Below, piece after piece: positions 8,415 through 15,551 of a stretch of 48,441 bases of DNA; position 1 is the stretch's first letter, and every line of letters starts with the position of its first letter. The notes beneath the pieces were generated by a model. The model did no database searches. It was not told the DNA's origin and saw only the letters and a list, made by a program, of their open reading frames with translations. Source of the DNA: Candidatus Agathobaculum pullicola (GTDB taxonomy: Bacteria; Bacillota; Clostridia; Oscillospirales; Butyricicoccaceae); assembly GCA_019115085.1 (NCBI GenBank), contig DXEF01000023.1, forward strand, positions 1 to 48,441, read 5' to 3'. The position numbers were made by a program, and so were the translations under genes.

Positions 8415-9175
8415 CCCGTCAGCTTCCTTTCCAAGAATTTAATCACTTTTTCCAATGTAATGCCGATAATACCGATGATAATGACGTAGGCCAGCATAGG
8501 AGCTGAGTCAAACGTGTTGTTGAGCGAGCGGATACGCATGCCCAGACCGGCCATCGCACCAGTAGATTCGGCTGCAATCAGAGTGGTCAGCGCAACCGAT
8601 GCACCCAGCCGGACTGCCGTCAGGATGAAGGGCAGGGTTGCGGGGGTGATGACCCGGATAAAGATGTCCTTATCGGTAGCGCCCAGCACCCGAGCGGCTT
8701 TGATAAGCGTCTCATCCACATTGATGACACCCTGATAGATGGTCACACACATGATGAGGAAGCAGGCGATGGTAATAACGATTATCTGAGGCCGCCGACC
8801 TACGCCGGCACAGATAACGATCAGAGGTACGTAGGCCAGCGGGGGGATGTTACGGACGAACTGAATCCAAGGCTCCAAGATATTACGCACCGGCACGTAC
8901 CATGCCATCAGGATGGCAACAGGCAGTGCGATGATAAAGCCGATAGCATAGCCCATACCTACCGAAATCAGGCTGCTGCTCAGATCCTGCCAAAAGGCAC
9001 CTACCTCCACCATGCGCACGAGACCCTCAAAGGTCACCACTACGTTGGGGAATGCCCGGGATGTCTGGGGGACGATGGACATGATATACCAAACCAGCAT
9101 GGCCACCGCAAAAGAGATCAGCAACCAGACTTTTGGTGGGATCCGGTTAGCCAGGGACGGTTTCTTCTGTTCCAT
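8390..9175 (-). CDS. SsuC/TauC-type ABC transporter permease
   Basis: 261 residues with about six membrane helices: the first in PPKVWLLISFAVAMLVWYIM and later ones around SVGMGYAIGFIIALPVAILMA and IIVITIACFLIMCVTIY. The ABC-coupling EAA-type loop reads DETLIKAARVLGATDKDIFIR, followed by VITPATLPFILTAVRLG. This is the binding-protein-dependent inner-membrane component family of sulfonate, taurine and nitrate importers. The start ATG follows AAGGAGCG. It is the first gene of its three-gene operon. The operon faces away from the recombinase gene, so the promoter lies in 9176-9535. Confidence 0.93.
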   Translation of the reverse strand: MEQKKPSLANRIPPKVWLLISFAVAMLVWYIMSIVPQTSRAFPNVVVTFEGLVRMVEVGAFWQDLSSSLISVGMGYAIGFIIALPVAILMAWYVPVRNILEPWIQFVRNIPPLAYVPLIVICAGVGRRPQIIVITIACFLIMCVTIYQGVINVDETLIKAARVLGATDKDIFIRVITPATLPFILTAVRLGASVALTTLIAAESTGAMAGLGMRIRSLNNTFDSAPMLAYVIIIGIIGITLEKVIKFLERKLTGWQEKREI

Positions 9176-9535
9176 TCTCTTCGCTCCTTCTTACTTTCTA
9201 TCTGCTGCTTGCAGGATTGAGACAGCTGTACTCAACCCTTTGTATATCCAGTATAGTTGTTTCTGCTAAAATAGAAAGTATGAAGTTTTATCATCCCAAT
9301 ATCTCTCGCCTTCCAATAAATCCATGCTTTCCCATAAGTTTACTGGTTATGCCGGAGTGGAACGCTGATGACCCGTTTGAAATGGCGCCGGAAAGAGACG
9401 GAAAAAGTTTCAAGCTTATATATATATATTAAAAAACTGCCGGATGATTTTTTCAAGAGGCAATTTACTTTTTTTCTAAGCGGACAGGCAAGCGGACAAA
9501 TTCTATACATACGATGAACACAGGAGGGAACGCGT
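9176..9535. other. Divergent 360-bp intergenic region between ABC operon and recombinase
   Basis: No gene is seen on either strand. An AT-rich tract lies at about 9418-9436. AAGCGGACA occurs twice in direct orientation with a 12-bp period (9478-9486 and 9490-9498), followed by a TATACA -10-like sequence at about 9504. These could be a promoter and operator for the 48-residue ORF and the recombinase. A TATACT-like -10 near 9255 on the minus strand may serve the ABC operon. Confidence 0.35.
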
Positions 9536-9682
9536 ATGAAAAAAAGAGACTTGCCTGTCGTACATTGTTACTACACCGATGGTGATAAAAGCCTTTCAGA
9601 TATTTTGGAAGAATCTTTTCGGCTTTATCTTGCACGCACCCTTGTTATGACGGAGCAACCCATTGGACAAAATCGGCCGTAA
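9536..9682 (+). CDS. 48-residue protein preceding the serine recombinase
   Basis: ATG at 9536 follows a strong AGGAGGG. The product, starting MKKRDLPVVHCYYTDGDKS and containing LSDILEESFRLYLARTL, has a short N-terminal strand and one amphipathic helix. Its stop codon (9680-9682) directly abuts the next possible start, so it is co-transcribed with the recombinase. I do not recognise a named family. Small proteins next to large serine recombinases often assist excision or control directionality, which is one possibility here. The strong ribosome-binding site and the tight coupling support a real gene. Confidence 0.65.
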   Translation: MKKRDLPVVHCYYTDGDKSLSDILEESFRLYLARTLVMTEQPIGQNRP

Positions 9683-9709
9683 ATGGCCGCCTATCCCGGG
9701 AGGTCTGGC

Positions 9710-11287
9710 ATGTACTTAGAAATAAGCAACCCCACGGACTACCATGTGGCTTTATACATCAGACTATCAAAGGAGGATGAGAACGAAGGGCCATCCCAAA
9801 GCGTTACCAATCAGGCGTCCTTGCTCCAACAGTTCGTTCATCAGCACCGCTTGTCTGTTTACGATACCTATGTAGACGACGGCTGGAGCGGCACCCGCTT
9901 TGACCGCCCCGGTTTCCAGCGGATGATCGCTGACATTGAGGCCAGAAAGGTCAATATGGTCATCACCAAGGATCTCTCCCGTCTGGGCCGCGATTACATC
10001 ATGACCGGCCACTATATGGAGCGGTACTTTCCGGAACACCGGGTGCGGTACATCTCTCTATTGGACGGCATCGACACCGGCGTGGACTCTACCGCCAACG
10101 ATATCACTCCCTTCCGGGCCATCATGAACGACATGTACGCCAAGGATATCTCCAAAAAGATTAAGTCGGTCAAGCGGGATAAACAGCGGAAAGGGCAGTT
10201 TATCGGCGGCAAGCCCCTGTACGGATACCGGATGCACCCGACGCAGAAAAACAAGATCGTCATTGACGAGCAAGCAGCTCCGGTGGTGCGGCGCATCTTT
10301 GCCTTGGCGCTTTCCGGCATGAGCTGCCGCAAGATTGCGATGACGCTCAATGATGCCGGCATACCCACACCGGCCGCCTATTGCGGCTGGAAGGTTGGGA
10401 GCCCCGGCCCCTACACCGGCTTGTGGAGCGGCGAGCGAATCGCTGAAATGCTGAGAAATGAGACTTACATCGGCAACATGGTGCAGGGACGCATGGTGAA
10501 GATCAGCTATAAGTCCAAGAAGTGTTTGCGGCAATCACCGGAAAACTGGGTGGTGGTGGAAGGTACCCACGAGCCGATCATTGACCCGGAAACCTTTCAA
10601 AAGGTGCAGATGCTGCTAAACAGCCGCAAGCACACCCGAAGCCGGACATACGACTTTCTGCTGAAAGGGCTGATCTTCTGCCACGAGTGCGGCCATCCGT
10701 TGGCGGTGCTCAATCGCAAAAACGCCGCCGGAGCGGATCGCCTGTTCTTTGTCTGCCGAACCTACCAGCGGTTTACCAAGGCCGGCGTCTGCACCTGCCA
10801 CTCCATCAAGGAAGAAACGGTAAATCAGGCCGTGCTCGCCAAGGTGCGTGAGATCTGTCAGGCCTATCTCAATCCCGACCGGCTGCGCCCGATTGCGCAA
10901 GCGGCCTTAGAGCATGCCGGCAAATCCACCGGCCGTGAAGCAGAGATACCAGCCCTGCAAGCCAAAATCACGGCTCTGACCACCCATTTGGATCAGATGT
11001 ACTTGGACCGGCTGGGCGGTCTGCTCTCCGAAGAGGACTTCCAGCGCATTTATCAAAAGGTCAAGATGGACCGCACCGCTCTGGAGGAGCGGCTGAAACG
11101 CCTGCACGAGCAGGCAAAACAACCGGTGAACATCGATGAAAAAGCCAAGGCGCTGGTCAAACGCTTTTTGGACGCGGCACCGACCAGCCGGGAACTGCTG
11201 GTCAGCCTCATCGAACGGGTCGAACTGACCGAGGAAAAAGAGATCCTCCTCACATTCCGCTTCCACGAGTTGGAGGCGATTTCTTAA
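9710..11287 (+). CDS. Large serine recombinase (TnpX/SpoIVCA-type)
   Basis: 525 residues from the ATG at 9710, seven bases after GGGAGG; a start at 9683 is also in frame. The resolvase domain shows the catalytic Ser in VALYIRLSKEDE, then VDDGWSGTRFDRPGFQRM, ITKDLSRLGRDY, and FRAIMNDMYAKDISKKIKS. A recombinase domain (SCRKIAMTLNDAGIPTP, RNETYIGNMVQGR) and a zinc ribbon (FCHECGHPL ... CRTYQRFTKAGVCTC) follow, ending in a coiled coil (about residues 395-470). All expected parts are intact, so it is probably active. Its stop lies about 20 bp before the broken end of a sigK-like gene. That places it at an element boundary, as with the recombinases that rebuild sigK during sporulation. Confidence 0.95.
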   Translation: MYLEISNPTDYHVALYIRLSKEDENEGPSQSVTNQASLLQQFVHQHRLSVYDTYVDDGWSGTRFDRPGFQRMIADIEARKVNMVITKDLSRLGRDYIMTGHYMERYFPEHRVRYISLLDGIDTGVDSTANDITPFRAIMNDMYAKDISKKIKSVKRDKQRKGQFIGGKPLYGYRMHPTQKNKIVIDEQAAPVVRRIFALALSGMSCRKIAMTLNDAGIPTPAAYCGWKVGSPGPYTGLWSGERIAEMLRNETYIGNMVQGRMVKISYKSKKCLRQSPENWVVVEGTHEPIIDPETFQKVQMLLNSRKHTRSRTYDFLLKGLIFCHECGHPLAVLNRKNAAGADRLFFVCRTYQRFTKAGVCTCHSIKEETVNQAVLAKVREICQAYLNPDRLRPIAQAALEHAGKSTGREAEIPALQAKITALTTHLDQMYLDRLGGLLSEEDFQRIYQKVKMDRTALEERLKRLHEQAKQPVNIDEKAKALVKRFLDAAPTSRELLVSLIERVELTEEKEILLTFRFHELEAIS

Positions 11288-11306
11288 CGGGCATCGTTTA
11301 CATTAG

Positions 11307-11381
11307 GCGCGGCGCTATGTATCGCGCATTGAAAAACGCGCGCTGGAAAAGCTGCGCGACGCGCTCCGCGAAAGCGTATAG
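11307..11381 (+). pseudogene. sigK: 3' end of a sigK-like sporulation sigma-factor gene (severed)
   Basis: The frame reads ARRYVSRIEKRALEKLRDALRESV and then TAG. This is the end of sigma-70 region 4.2; the SigK-type ending is 'ISRSYVSRIEKRAL.K' followed by a short tail. A TAG lies directly upstream in frame (11304-11306), and no start or remaining sigma domain is present, so the gene is cut just before this point. The recombinase gene ends at 11287. The 5' part should lie on the plus strand beyond the left edge if this is a skin-type insertion; no sigma-like frame exists in 1-9.5 kb. SigG or SigE ends differ more (for example 'VSRLEKAAI'). Confidence 0.72.
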
Positions 11382-11417
11382 CTGCACCGGGCATATCCCC
11401 CCGCTTTATACAGGCCA

Positions 11418-11444
11418 ATGCTGTGGTGTCGGCGGCCACAGCAT
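11418..11444 (+). terminator. Stem-loop after the sigK 3' fragment
   Basis: ATGCTGTGG (11418-11426) and CCACAGCAT (11436-11444) form a perfect 9-bp stem with a 9-base loop. There is no T-run, so it may be a weak terminator of sigK or just structured RNA. Confidence 0.35.
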
Positions 11445-11483
11445 CGGTCTGGCCCGTCCCGCACGGATTTATCCGGTCTGATA

Positions 11484-11512
11484 TTGCGGTGCATTGGCAA
11501 ACATGCTATAAT
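11484..11512 (+). promoter_or_regulatory. Sigma-A-type promoter for the ThyX-like gene
   Basis: TTGCGG (11484-11489), a 17-bp spacer and TATAAT (11507-11512) with a TG extension. It lies 26 bp before the start codon of the gene at 11539. Confidence 0.6.
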
Positions 11513-11538
11513 CAACGTAAAAAAGCGAGGGAACACCG

Positions 11539-12267
11539 ATGAAAACGTATTTGAATCAGATTTCGGGCATAGACGACGCAATCGTTTCCATGTTTATGAG
11601 CAAACGCTCCTGGACGCGCGAAAAGGAACTGCATATTCGCGAAATTTGCCGCACGGTACTGCGTGCGGACGGCGGCTTGCGGGAGTATGACAGCACACTG
11701 GCCGATGCCTTTGCCGAATTCGCGGACTGGATGGACAAGCTGACCAAATGGGGCTGGAAACACACCACCATGCTGCGGTTTATCGATATGTCTGTCACCG
11801 TGGAGGGACTGCACCGCGCCGGTCAGGACGACTGGGACGCACACGCCAAGCGCTTTAACAACCGCATCATCCGTTCGAGCACCCGCCTTGCCTCCTTTTC
11901 TTACGAAATGTCGGCGTGGTATCAGGACAAAATTCTGCCGACCGACCTTGCTCTGCAGGAGCTTGGGCTTACCGTACCGCAGACCATCGAGCACGACGGG
12001 GTGAAATACGTCAAGGCGGTCAATGGCTATATTCGGGAGGACGTGGCGGACAACCCGGATGTCAAGCGCGGGCTGTATATGCTGAGTATTCCGAGCAACT
12101 TCATTTTTAAAATTGACCTGACCGAATGGGGGCATGTTTTCAAGGAACGCAATGCAACCGGTTCCGCTAACCCCGAAGTCAAGCAATGCTGCGAGAGCAT
12201 CGCCGACCAGATAGAGCAGTTCCACAAGCAGTTTAACCGGGATCTGTTTCTCAAGATTCTCAACTGA
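11539..12267 (+). CDS. ThyX-like (FAD-dependent thymidylate synthase-related) protein
   Basis: 242 residues, with start ATG after GCGAGGG. Two blocks recall ThyX. One is KHTTMLRFIDMSVTVEG followed by NNRIIRSSTRLA, in the place of the 'LEH.sftf.ieg' and RHRxxSxNxxSxR motifs. The other is a C-terminal DLTEWGHVFKERN segment, similar to the ThyX 'LrelrHflklR' helix that contacts substrate. The canonical RHR signature is replaced by NRIIRSSTR, so thymidylate synthesis is not assured. The protein has its own promoter and terminator and lies directly downstream of the sigK remnant. It could instead be a ThyX-fold protein of unknown role. Confidence 0.45.
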   Translation: MKTYLNQISGIDDAIVSMFMSKRSWTREKELHIREICRTVLRADGGLREYDSTLADAFAEFADWMDKLTKWGWKHTTMLRFIDMSVTVEGLHRAGQDDWDAHAKRFNNRIIRSSTRLASFSYEMSAWYQDKILPTDLALQELGLTVPQTIEHDGVKYVKAVNGYIREDVADNPDVKRGLYMLSIPSNFIFKIDLTEWGHVFKERNATGSANPEVKQCCESIADQIEQFHKQFNRDLFLKILN

Positions 12268-12310
12268 ATATAAAAGAGACGCGCCACGGTGTCTCCCATC
12301 ACCAAGCAGC

Positions 12311-12348
12311 AAAAACGGCATAGCTTTCGCTATGCCGCTTTCTTTTTT
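12311..12348 (+). terminator. Terminator of the ThyX-like gene, shared with the convergent gene
   Basis: CGGCATAGC (12316-12324) pairs with GCTATGCCG (12329-12337) around TTTC, followed by a T-rich run on the plus strand. The convergent gene's stop codon lies inside the stem, so it probably acts in both directions. Confidence 0.8.
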
Positions 12349-13016
12349 CCCTTTTGACATTCCTGCTTCATGGCGAAATAACCCATCAGCACGGCCCAAA
12401 CATAAGCGCAGGTCTTGGGAATCATCAGCATCCCGACCATAGGCACAGCATCGGCCCACAAAACCACCGGAATATAGAACGCAAAGCTCAGCACGATCGT
12501 CAGCCACATCCAACGGAAGGCACGGTCATGATGCCTTTTCGCCGCCTGATAAAACAGCACAATGACCACCAGTCCCAAAAGCGCAAAGGGAATGTTCCGG
12601 TAAATCCCCCACGAGAGCGGCGCATCCGCGCGCAGCCACTGATTCTGCGGCATCAGGCACAGAACAATGCGCAGTCCCGCCAAACCATACACTGCTGCCG
12701 TCAGACCGCCATGCCCGCTGACCTGATACCTTTGCCGCCAAACACGATACAGCAGCACATAGAAAATGGTCATGGTAATGGAAGTGACGCACTTCCCTAT
12801 TCCCAGCGCGGCTGTATAGTTTTCCAGACCTGTTGTGCAAAGCGCCACTGCACGCGGCACCAGATGAAAGGCATCGCCGGTTCCCAATATCACAGCCATC
12901 CATCCAAATAATCGGAATTGGCGGCTGCCACGACTGCCCCGAATCATCAAAACTCCGACGGTGATGACCAAGGACAGATATACAATATCAAACAGCGTTT
13001 CCATCATTGCCTGCAT
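12330..13016 (-). CDS. Seven-helix integral membrane protein, unknown function
   Basis: 228 residues with about seven hydrophobic segments, starting DIVYLSLVITVGVLMI and ending with a Lys-rich cytoplasmic tail (ECQKGKKKAA). Short basic loops such as RGSRGSRQFR follow the positive-inside rule. I do not recognise a named family or catalytic motif. It is the last gene of a three-gene operon with a TetR regulator and a four-helix membrane protein. Its start is 3 bp from the stop of the preceding gene, suggesting coupled translation. TetR control suggests a transport, envelope-stress or resistance role, but nothing in the sequence proves this. Confidence 0.75.
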   Translation of the reverse strand: MQAMMETLFDIVYLSLVITVGVLMIRGSRGSRQFRLFGWMAVILGTGDAFHLVPRAVALCTTGLENYTAALGIGKCVTSITMTIFYVLLYRVWRQRYQVSGHGGLTAAVYGLAGLRIVLCLMPQNQWLRADAPLSWGIYRNIPFALLGLVVIVLFYQAAKRHHDRAFRWMWLTIVLSFAFYIPVVLWADAVPMVGMLMIPKTCAYVWAVLMGYFAMKQECQKGKKKAA

Positions 13017-13019
13017 ATG

Positions 13020-13472
13020 TTACACATCCTTTCCTTCCGCTCGTTCCCGCATGTTGACAGCGTCCAAGGCCGCTTTGCCATAGTTGCGGCCAAACCAGAC
13101 ACCGGCCAGCAGCAGCGCGGCGCCTAATCCGGAATAGAACACGGCGATAAACCGGTCGGGCGCGATGCCGGACACCCGCAGACCGATTCCACCGGTCATC
13201 ATCACCACCATAATGCCAAAAGCCTTTCCATCGAAAAACTTGAGGAAAAATTGCCGCTCCTCTGCATAGCCAGTGATGCGCGCCGTGTGCTTCCGCACCA
13301 GTTTCCCAAAGATAAACTTTTGGAAAATGGCAAAAACCAGCACGGACAGCAGCAGATTCCATACCGTGATATAAGCCGGATAGGCCAGAACGCCGATACG
13401 GAAAATATTAAATCCCGCCGCGCACCATACCAGACAGGCGATAAGCAGCAGTGTATTGCGCTTTACTTTCAT
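13020..13472 (-). CDS. Four-helix integral membrane protein, unknown function
   Basis: 150 residues from the ATG at 13472, which follows AAAGGAAA; upstream in-frame starts lack a ribosome-binding site. Four hydrophobic segments are visible (TLLLIACLVWCAAGFNIF, VWNLLLSVLVFAIFQKFIF, IMVVMMTGGIGLRVSG, VFYSGLGAALLLAGVWFG). The loop between helices 2 and 3 is basic (LVRKHTARITGYAEERQF). It is the middle gene of the tetR operon, 68 bp after the regulator and 3 bp before the seven-helix protein. The two membrane proteins may act together. No function is assigned. Confidence 0.75.
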   Translation of the reverse strand: MKVKRNTLLLIACLVWCAAGFNIFRIGVLAYPAYITVWNLLLSVLVFAIFQKFIFGKLVRKHTARITGYAEERQFFLKFFDGKAFGIMVVMMTGGIGLRVSGIAPDRFIAVFYSGLGAALLLAGVWFGRNYGKAALDAVNMRERAEGKDV

Positions 13473-13540
13473 ATTCTGTTTCCTTTCGTGTGAATACCGC
13501 TTCGTTTTCGGGACAAAAACCTCCGCGGAACAGAGTTTTA

Positions 13541-14098
13541 TCAATAAAGTGTCCTGCGTACAATTTCCAAAACGACCGAGGGGTCATATTCCTGCCGCTG
13601 CAATGCAGACAGCATCAGAGAAAACAGCGCATCCGCGAACTTCTCAGCCGTGAACTGTTCATCGAAGGCATCCGGTCGAATGTCGGCATCCCGCTTCAAA
13701 ACAGCGCACAATCCATCCAAAATATGCTCCCAGATTTGCTGCATCCGACGTCTTCCGTCCGGCTTATCCTCCGGCATAAAGCCCAAGGAATGCAGCGCAA
13801 AAAAGCCGGGATATCGCTTGCAGCCGTATTCCATGCGCTCATACATCCAGGCGATACATGTCTGGATATCCTGAAATGCCGCCTCGTCCTCCGGCCGATG
13901 GAAAATCTCACACCAGACGCTTTCTACAATAGCGCCGACAAGCTCTGTTTTAGAGGAAAAATAATTGTAAATAGAACCGACCGATACACCGCAGGCCGCT
14001 GCAACCGAACGGATATGCACCGCCGACCATCCTTGCTGCTGCATCAGTTCCCGGCTCGTTTTCAGAATTTCTTCTTTTGACGTCACGATGGTATTCAT
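13541..14098 (-). CDS. TetR-family transcriptional regulator
   Basis: 185 residues from the ATG at 14098 after GAGGTGAAAG. An N-terminal TetR helix-turn-helix is clear at about residues 8-55: EEILKTSRELMQQQG, then HIRSVAAACGVSVGSIYNYFSSKTELV cut here into two pieces. The C-terminal part is a helical ligand/dimer domain. A consensus promoter with a 15-bp palindrome over its -10 lies just upstream (14113-14154), the normal layout of an autorepressed tetR gene. The two downstream membrane-protein genes are in the same unit and should be induced by the regulator's ligand, which is unknown. Confidence 0.92.
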   Translation of the reverse strand: MNTIVTSKEEILKTSRELMQQQGWSAVHIRSVAAACGVSVGSIYNYFSSKTELVGAIVESVWCEIFHRPEDEAAFQDIQTCIAWMYERMEYGCKRYPGFFALHSLGFMPEDKPDGRRRMQQIWEHILDGLCAVLKRDADIRPDAFDEQFTAEKFADALFSLMLSALQRQEYDPSVVLEIVRRTLY

Positions 14099-14112
14099 TC
14101 TTTCACCTCTAT

Positions 14113-14154
14113 ATGAACATTGTTCATTATAGTCTGTCATTGCCTGCATGTCAA
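14113..14154 (-). promoter_or_regulatory. Consensus promoter with TetR-type operator
   Basis: Minus strand: perfect -35 TTGACA (14149-14154), 17-bp spacer, perfect -10 TATAAT (14126-14131). The palindrome ATGAACA-T-TGTTCAT (14113-14127) overlaps the -10 edge and the start of transcription, so regulator binding would repress its own operon. Confidence 0.85.
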
Positions 14155-14222
14155 GCAAAATACTGTACAAAAAGCGTATTCATTCGGAAAATCCCCATGT
14201 CTGCGCTCCCCTATTTTCAAGG

Positions 14223-14258
14223 AAAAAAAGGGCGCTGATATTCCATCAGCACCCTTTT
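14223..14258 (-). terminator. Terminator of the cotJ operon
   Basis: GGG-GCTGAT and ATCAGC-CCC arms pair around a short loop (14230-14254). On the minus strand they are followed by a run of seven T, about 60 bp after the cotJC stop. Confidence 0.8.
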
Positions 14259-14317
14259 CCCTACCTGTATTGATTTTATCTCACACTTTTAATGCCTGCA
14301 AATATCGGCTGCCCGCT

Positions 14318-14974
14318 TTAGTCTGACGTGACGGCAGTATCCGTCTCCGCAGACGCTGCGGTTTTGCGCGCGGTTTTGCGCAGGTCCACCGCGGGATTGA
14401 ACGCATAGTAGTTTTTGCTGTCCAGATGATCCTGTACGACGCGCAGTGCATCGCCGAAGCGCTGGAAATGCACAATTTCACGCGCACGCAGGAACTTGAG
14501 CGGTTCGCGCACATCCGGGTTATCAATTAAACGCAGCAGGTTGTCATACGTCGTGCGTGCCTTCTGCTCGGCCGCCAGATCCTCAAACAGGTCGGTAATC
14601 GGGTCGCCCTTGCTTTGCAGCGCCGCGGCCGAGAACGGAATGCCCGCCGCGGACTGCGGGTAAATACCGGTCGTGTGATCGACGAAGTAAGCGTCAAAGC
14701 CGCCCTCTTTGATCTGCTCCGGGGTGAGGTTGCGCGTTAGCTGGTAGACGATCGCGGCAATCATCTCCTGATGCGCTAATTCTTCCGTGCCGATGTCGGT
14801 GAGGATTGCCTTACCCTCTTTGTAGGGCATGGCATAGCGCTGGTTGAGATAGCGCATCGCCGCTCCAATCTCTCCATCCGGTCCGCCAAGTTGTGTAATG
14901 ACAATCTTTGCGGTCTGCGGATCGGGATTTTTGATATTAACAGGATATTGTAAGCGTTTATCGTATGACCACAT
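14318..14974 (-). CDS. cotJC: Spore coat protein CotJC (manganese-catalase family)
   Basis: 218 residues. The start MWSYDKRLQYPVNIKNPDP and GGPDGEIGAAMRYLNQRY are characteristic of CotJC. The di-manganese ligands of the catalase fold can be seen in TDIGTEELAHQEMI, LAAEQKARTTYDNLLRL and LRAREIVHFQRFGDAL. In Bacillus and Clostridioides it is a spore-coat or outer-layer catalase-like protein made in the mother cell. It overlaps cotJB by one base. The C-terminal tail after FNPAVDLRKTA is Ala/Thr-rich and probably disordered. This supports a sporulating host. Confidence 0.93.
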   Translation of the reverse strand: MWSYDKRLQYPVNIKNPDPQTAKIVITQLGGPDGEIGAAMRYLNQRYAMPYKEGKAILTDIGTEELAHQEMIAAIVYQLTRNLTPEQIKEGGFDAYFVDHTTGIYPQSAAGIPFSAAALQSKGDPITDLFEDLAAEQKARTTYDNLLRLIDNPDVREPLKFLRAREIVHFQRFGDALRVVQDHLDSKNYYAFNPAVDLRKTARKTAASAETDTAVTSD

Positions 14975-15231
14975 TAGTTATCCTCTCCTTCCCACGGCCA
15001 CGGGTCGTCAATCCAGCGCCAGTTGCCGACACGAGTATCCACCTCGCGTGCGGTCAACGGGCCGAAAGCATCCTCGTATTCCGCTGCGGCCTTATCAAAT
15101 GCCGTGCGCATTTTGCTGTAATACGCCAGCGCCGCTGCGTTCTTGGGATGGCCGTCAAGGTACTGGATAACGTCCACCAGCGCAAAATCATACATGCGCA
15201 CACGACTGAGCAGTTTTTCACGTTCGGTCAT
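14974..15231 (-). CDS. cotJB: Spore coat protein CotJB
   Basis: 85 residues, the usual CotJB size. The pattern MTEREKLLSRVRMYDFAL, DVIQYLDGHPKNAAAL and YEDAFGPLTAREVDT, ending in NWRWIDDPWPWEGE, is diagnostic. The aromatic C-terminus 'W.W..dPWPW' is conserved in the family. It is the middle gene of cotJABC, overlapping both neighbours by 1-4 bp. It acts with CotJA and CotJC in the spore coat. Confidence 0.92.
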   Translation of the reverse strand: MTEREKLLSRVRMYDFALVDVIQYLDGHPKNAAALAYYSKMRTAFDKAAAEYEDAFGPLTAREVDTRVGNWRWIDDPWPWEGEDN

Positions 15232-15425
15232 TGCGGAACGGCCTCCTCTCCGAGGAAGGGTTTATCGAGCGCCGGAAAAATCGTACCGCGGCTGAAGGCC
15301 AGCGCGGGTTCATACGGCGTATCAAAGCTTTGCGCCGGCACAAATGCCATGGCAAGCGAAAGCAGACGGGGATCAATGCTGTCCGCAGGCAGCGCCTGAT
15401 CGCCCGAAGAATTGGTCGTATTCAT
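15228..15425 (-). CDS. cotJA: Spore coat-associated protein CotJA
   Basis: 65 residues. The core LSLAMAFVPAQSFDTPYEPALAF cut at PAQSFDTPYEPALAFSRG, followed by GTIFPALDKPFLGEE, matches the CotJA signature ('YVPwQ.....Y....al..GTiFPeLd.PF'). The N-terminal 20 residues are Ser/Asp-rich and variable. First gene of cotJABC; the start ATG follows AGGAGC. Expression is expected in the mother cell under SigE; a matching -10 lies at 15473-15480. Confidence 0.88.
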   Translation of the reverse strand: MNTTNSSGDQALPADSIDPRLLSLAMAFVPAQSFDTPYEPALAFSRGTIFPALDKPFLGEEAVPQ

Positions 15426-15472
15426 ATGCAGGTTGCTCCTTGTTTGTCGGTTTGAGGTCTTGCCTCAATTTC

Positions 15473-15480
15473 AGTGTATG
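15473..15480 (-). promoter_or_regulatory. SigE-like -10 element upstream of cotJA
   Basis: The minus strand reads CATACACT, which fits the SigE -10 consensus CATACAnT. No clear ATA-type -35 is visible at the usual distance. It lies 48 bp upstream of the cotJA start, as expected for this mother-cell operon. Confidence 0.5.
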
Positions 15481-15497
15481 CCGCAGGAAAAAAGACG

Positions 15498-15526
15498 GTG
15501 AAAGCATGGATAAACTGTGGTATACT
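15498..15526 (+). promoter_or_regulatory. Promoter for the ywlG-HAD-TSCPD operon
   Basis: GTGAAA (15498-15503), a 17-bp spacer and TATACT (15521-15526) with a TG extension (TGGTATACT). It lies 25 bp before the ATG at 15552 and is divergent from cotJ. Confidence 0.55.
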
Positions 15527-15551
15527 GTAAGTGTCAAAGGAGGCATAAAAT

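Noticed and set aside
9418-9436. AT dinucleotide tract upstream of the recombinase
   Set aside because: A short simple repeat with no further structure; not a CRISPR or origin feature.
11288-11306. Assembly chimera at the recombinase/sigK junction
   Set aside because: Considered because composition changes here. A recombinase gene ending exactly at a sigma-gene break is better explained by a real element end, though only reads can exclude a chimera.
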